Source of the DNA: Acidobacteriota bacterium | GTDB lineage: Bacteria; Acidobacteriota; Vicinamibacteria; Vicinamibacterales; CAVVIG01 | DNA length: 8,915 nucleotides | Assembly: GCA_003222455.1 (NCBI GenBank) | Contig: QHWF01000438.1 | Location: 1-8,915, forward strand | Direction: 5' to 3' | In this document: in pieces, positions 5,852-8,915 of the stretch | Numbering within the stretch: the first letter of the stretch is position 1 | How the letters are laid out: each line of letters starts with the position of its first letter | The notes under the pieces: model-generated | Database searches by the model: none | Told to the model about the DNA's origin: nothing | The model's input: the letters and a program-made list of their open reading frames with translations, nothing else | Program-made: the position numbers and the translations under genes

Positions 5852-7311
5852 GACTGAATCGCGGACACCGAGACTGAGTGGAACAGCAGTTGGTAGGGCC
5901 CAATCTCGAAGGAGTCGCCGTCCTGGAGCACTGCCCAGTTCACCGATTCCCCATGAATCGAAGTGCCGGGCTCATCGCTGAGGCTATAGAGGATGAAGTG
6001 CCCGTTCTGATGCAGCAGCCGCGCTTGTTGCGCGGCCAGCCCGGGCAAGGCTATGTCGCATCCCGCATCCTCTCCAAGCGTGAACGGCACAGCTTCGACC
6101 TCGAATTCCCTGCCGAGGCCGGGGCCGCCGATAAGGGTCAAGCGGGCGAGGGGGCCTGTTCGCATCGATCTCGGTTCGGGATCGGCTGGGTCGGTGGCTT
6201 CAGACATCTGCGAAAGCCGCTCCAACAAGGCCTCTTCTTCTTCGGGAGAAAGTCCGTCCTCTGTCTGAGGCTCAACGTCCAGGAGTATGTTCCGCAACAT
6301 CTGGGAGGCCTTCCCGACGACGGAAATCGAGTTCTTGCCGCCTCTTGCCAGGGCGGACGCTGAACTCAATGCCAGCGACTGAACGGCTCTTAGCGTCGCG
6401 CCGGCGTCCGCGCCCGCGTCGTGGGCCGTGCCGCGTAACGAGCGTCCGTTGTCGTCGGCCGGGCGCTCGGGCACCGGTTTTAGCGCCGTTGCCTTGTCAC
6501 CGCGCTTGGACGGTTCGGCCGCGGCCTTACCCTCCTGGTGCGATTTGCCGACCGGCTTCGTACCCCGTTGGGTCTTTGCCGTTAGTGTCTTCGACGATGC
6601 GGACTTGCCCTTCGCTCGATTGCGATCGGGCTTTGCGAGCGGGCTCCCTTTGCGCCGCCCCGTGCCATCACTACTCGACGCGGGCGCCTCAGCGCATTGG
6701 CCCTTGATCGGTCCGCCATTGCTGTTTTCTGGGTTCGCGGCCCGCGCTCCGTTACTGGAAATTGAGGGCTTCGCCTTCTTCCTGGCCCGGTCATACTGGC
6801 GACGCTTCTCCGGATCGGAGATCACTTCATGCGCTTCCTCGAGAAGGTCTACTAACGCCGGAGTCACCTTCCCAAGTTCTACCAATCGCAGGTAGCAGTT
6901 GCGCATGCTCGTATACGCTTCCGCGATGATGGCCGGGTTGGCCAACGGATCGAGACGTAGCAGCTCGTAGTAGTCGACGCCGGGGTCCTCGGCCGCGGCG
7001 CTTCCGGGCTCGGTTTGCCAGATAGCGGACACCCAAGACGATTTGCGACGCTTGGGAACGCGCGGCGGCAGCTGATCTGGCGGAATACCGAGAAAGACGT
7101 TGTACTCCGCACGCGAGTGCGGGTCTGCCAGCACCTGATAAGAACGCGTGAGATGGTAAACGGCGACCTCGGACGCTTTGTCGGGGGCGGCTGTCTGAGC
7201 CTGGCCGACGAGCCGCCAGTAAGCGGCTGTGATCAGGTCAAGCGGCGCGGCCGGATGTACCTGCAGGATCTGGTAATGCGTTGGACCGGCTTTGCTGGGT
7301 GACCGCGCCAT
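5848..7311 (-). CDS. Twin J-like domain and FHA domain protein of the Tad operon
   Basis: The product is a 487-residue cytoplasmic protein without signal peptide or membrane segment. Residues 12-75 form a J-like domain (HYQILQVHP ... SYQVLADPHSRAEY) in which the Hsp70-activating HPD reads APD (42-44). Residues 113-176 form a second J-like domain (DYYELLRLDP ... EAHEVISDPEKRRQYD) with no HPD at all. A basic, Lys/Ser/Gly-rich, probably disordered linker spans about 180-340, followed by an acidic helical segment (about 346-372). The C-terminal FHA domain (389-480) ends LQDGDSFEIGPYQLLFH. Its phosphothreonine-binding positions are changed: Gly-Arg reads Gly-Glu, the Ser-Arg-x-His region reads AAQQARL, and NGT reads PGT. 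Stimulation of DnaK and phosphopeptide binding are therefore doubtful; a scaffold role is more likely. The ATG at 7311 is chosen; a TTG at 7317, directly after the tadC stop, is the alternative. It is the last gene of the visible Tad operon. Confidence 0.85.
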   Translation of the reverse strand: MARSPSKAGPTHYQILQVHPAAPLDLITAAYWRLVGQAQTAAPDKASEVAVYHLTRSYQVLADPHSRAEYNVFLGIPPDQLPPRVPKRRKSSWVSAIWQTEPGSAAAEDPGVDYYELLRLDPLANPAIIAEAYTSMRNCYLRLVELGKVTPALVDLLEEAHEVISDPEKRRQYDRARKKAKPSISSNGARAANPENSNGGPIKGQCAEAPASSSDGTGRRKGSPLAKPDRNRAKGKSASSKTLTAKTQRGTKPVGKSHQEGKAAAEPSKRGDKATALKPVPERPADDNGRSLRGTAHDAGADAGATLRAVQSLALSSASALARGGKNSISVVGKASQMLRNILLDVEPQTEDGLSPEEEEALLERLSQMSEATDPADPEPRSMRTGPLARLTLIGGPGLGREFEVEAVPFTLGEDAGCDIALPGLAAQQARLLHQNGHFILYSLSDEPGTSIHGESVNWAVLQDGDSFEIGPYQLLFHSVSVSAIQS

Positions 7312-7317
7312 CGCCAA

Positions 7318-8223
7318 TCACTTACTCAGATAGTCGACGAACCGGACGAAGATAGGACCAATAGTGACGATAAAGAACGACGGCATGATGCACAAGACCA
7401 GCGGAAACACCATCTTGATCGGAGCCCTGCGTGCCGTCGCCTCAGCTTTCTGCCGTCGCCGTATGCGCAGCATTACCGCCTGGGAGCGCAAGACGCGGCC
7501 GATGCTCGTGCCCAGTTGCTCTGCCTGCACGATGGCATTGACGAACGTGACTACCTCAGGCACGTCGGTACGCTGGGCCATATCCTCCAATGCCTCGCGC
7601 CTTGCGCGGCCCATCCCCACCTCGCGCAGCATCTGCGCGATTTCATCCGCGAGGGGGCCACGAACCTTCTCTGCCACCTGTCGCATCGCCGCGTCGAGGC
7701 CAAGTCCCGCCTCCACCGATACGGTTACCAGGTCAAAGGTATCGGGCAAGCTCTTCCAGATCCCGAGCTTCCGCCCGCGGGCCCGCCGACGGAGCCATAA
7801 CATCGGGGCGGCGACTCCCAGGGCCGCAAAAGCGACCGGGAGAGCCACCACAGTTGTCGTAATCTCCCCTCCGTTTCGGGAGAAGAGCAGCGCCGACGCT
7901 GTGAACGGGCATAGGACGGCGCTGACAACGACCGTTGTGAAAAACGCCTGGGTGCTCATCGGCCGCCCGGCGGTGATCAACTCGTGCGAGATTCGCGCCA
8001 CGAATGATTGAGGCAGCAGTTGAACGATGAACCGCGTAAATCCATCGAGCACCGGGACCAGCACGCGGTCACTGAAGGGTGAGTCAAGCGTTCGCGGGCG
8101 TGGGTTTGCGATAAGCTGCTTCAGCCGAGCCTCCCCATTGACCGTACGCCCGGTCGTCGCCCACATCAGCAGCGAAGCGATCGATATGAAGATGGCGGCC
8201 CCTCCCAGTAGTGCCAAAACCAT
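7318..8223 (-). CDS. tadC: TadC-like inner-membrane platform protein (type II secretion F family)
   Basis: The 301-residue product has the usual TadC length. It has an N-terminal membrane segment (about 3-21), a cytoplasmic stretch, two central membrane segments (about 93-114 and 121-144) followed by a basic WLRRRARGRK stop-transfer run, the cytoplasmic GSPII_F domain (about 160-265) with FDLVTVSVEAGLGLDAAM and a later AEQLGTSIGRVLR motif, and a C-terminal membrane segment (about 271-293). In Tad systems TadB and TadC form the inner-membrane platform on which the TadA ATPase acts to assemble Flp-type pili or secrete. The start is firm: AGGAGG lies 6 bases before the ATG and overlaps the end of tadB. 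The TGA stop is followed directly by the J-like/FHA gene, so the three genes are one transcript. Confidence 0.88.
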   Translation of the reverse strand: MVLALLGGAAIFISIASLLMWATTGRTVNGEARLKQLIANPRPRTLDSPFSDRVLVPVLDGFTRFIVQLLPQSFVARISHELITAGRPMSTQAFFTTVVVSAVLCPFTASALLFSRNGGEITTTVVALPVAFAALGVAAPMLWLRRRARGRKLGIWKSLPDTFDLVTVSVEAGLGLDAAMRQVAEKVRGPLADEIAQMLREVGMGRARREALEDMAQRTDVPEVVTFVNAIVQAEQLGTSIGRVLRSQAVMLRIRRRQKAEATARRAPIKMVFPLVLCIMPSFFIVTIGPIFVRFVDYLSK

Positions 8224-8233
8224 GTCGCCCCTC

Positions 8234-8915
8234 CTACACGTCCAGCGTTAGAATGCGCCGGATCGTCCACGCGCCGATTAGCTGCAGACCTATTGCGACG
8301 GCAAGGAGTATTCGCCCCACCTCTTCGGTGACCAGCACCTTCATTACGGATGGAGCTATGAGAAAGAACACGGCGGCGAGGAACGCCGGGTAAATCGAGA
8401 GGATCAGGCCGCTGAAGCGCTGCGAGGCGGTCAGAGCACGTATCTCGCCCTTTAGCCGCTCTCGCTCCCGGATTGTTTCCGCAACGTTGTCCAGAATCTC
8501 CGAGAGGTTTCCGCCCGTCGTCCGCTGTACGAGGATGGTCGTGACTATCATCTCCACATCCAGACTGCCCGTCCGTTCCGCCAGAGCCTTTAGTGAATCT
8601 TCCGCCGCTTGCCCCAGGCGACCGTCACGAAGGAAGGACTCAAGTTCGTCTTTCATCGGTGAAGCGATTTGCCCGGCCGCAAGCTCCACCGCCTGTGTGA
8701 ACGCGAACCCCGAGCGCAGCCCGTTAGATATCATTTGAAGCGTTTCCACTAGCTGCGCATTGAGGGCTGCTTGCCGCCGCCCTTTTAAGTTCCGCACCAC
8801 TGCGGCCGGCACCATGAATCCGCAGGCGCCGAACACGAGGGCGAGCACGACTCCCAGCGGCGAGGCGTTGCTGATGAGCACTGCAACAATGGCGATCAGC
8901 GCAGCCGTCAACAAC
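8234..8915 (-). CDS. tadB: TadB-like inner-membrane platform protein, 5' end outside window
   Basis: The frame is open to the window edge; about 227 codons are visible. Full TadB proteins are usually about 300 residues, so roughly 70-100 N-terminal residues are missing. The visible part starts with a membrane segment pair (about 3-16 and 19-39), a basic RNLKGRR turn, then the GSPII_F domain (about 50-165) with LVETLQMISNGLRSGFAFTQA and a GGNLSEILDNVAETIRER motif. Two C-terminal membrane segments (about 168-190 and 200-217) end in IRRILTLDV, as is usual for TadB. The 10-base gap to the tadC ATG contains that gene's ribosome site, so the two are translated from one message. A TTG at 8914 exists but is probably internal rather than the start. 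The promoter and the expected tadA ATPase gene should lie beyond the window. Confidence 0.88.
   Translation of the reverse strand, partial: LLTAALIAIVAVLISNASPLGVVLALVFGACGFMVPAAVVRNLKGRRQAALNAQLVETLQMISNGLRSGFAFTQAVELAAGQIASPMKDELESFLRDGRLGQAAEDSLKALAERTGSLDVEMIVTTILVQRTTGGNLSEILDNVAETIRERERLKGEIRALTASQRFSGLILSIYPAFLAAVFFLIAPSVMKVLVTEEVGRILLAVAIGLQLIGAWTIRRILTLDV

Noticed and set aside
5878..6363. Plus-strand open frame of 161 codons opposite the J-like/FHA gene
   Set aside because: It is a shadow of the GC-rich minus-strand gene, with no recognisable domain or ribosome site, and the opposite strand encodes clear domains.

Overview
The window looks like chromosomal DNA from a high-GC bacterium, most likely a member of the Chloroflexota. 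This is an inference. It rests on the very long Thr/Pro 'TPTPTAT' stalk of the central secreted protein, a gene style I associate with that phylum, next to a Tad-type secretion/pilus locus. No rRNA, tRNA or CRISPR array is visible, and nothing fixes a species.

Left region (1-1830): a compact minus-strand operon runs leftwards: a small HNH nuclease (1496-1260), an unrecognised protein with an HTH-like stretch and a Cys-bearing tail (1214-588), a four-cysteine protein (591-55, ATGA overlap with its upstream neighbour), and the first 21 codons of a further gene (65-1) that leaves the window. A small XRE-type regulator (1624-1830) is divergent. A near-consensus promoter lies just before the HNH gene and predicts a leaderless mRNA; a weaker divergent promoter shares its -35 bases. 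The set looks like an accessory, phage-like or mobile cassette, but I see no integrase, att site or transposase.

Centre (2025-5288): one 1087-residue exported protein on the minus strand. It has a signal peptide, two tandem beta-rich 'ANDNF' modules each with a cysteine pair, about 690 residues of Thr/Pro-rich repeats, an LPNTGG sortase-like motif followed by a hydrophobic helix, and an unusual extra tail with a second hydrophobic helix. The intergenic region to its right (5289-5500) holds a perfect 10-bp inverted repeat and an extended -10 promoter driving a plus-strand DUF192 gene (5501-5851).

Right region (5848-8915): a tightly packed minus-strand operon of the Tad type: tadB (5' end outside the window), tadC and a 487-residue protein that combines two J-like domains with a C-terminal FHA domain. 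All three recognisable domains of that last protein lack canonical signature residues: no complete HPD in either J-like domain, and no Gly-Arg or Ser-Arg-x-His in FHA. Its stop codon is interlocked with the convergent DUF192 stop in a single TTAA.

Functionally, the right half is consistent with building a cell-surface apparatus: TadB/TadC form the inner-membrane platform, and the J-like/FHA protein may be a cytoplasmic adaptor. The stalk protein is a separate surface protein that could be wall-anchored. The strongest candidates for something undescribed are the J-J-FHA protein in the Tad operon, the double-helix LPNTGG anchor, and the HNH-led cassette with its leaderless, overlapping promoter arrangement.
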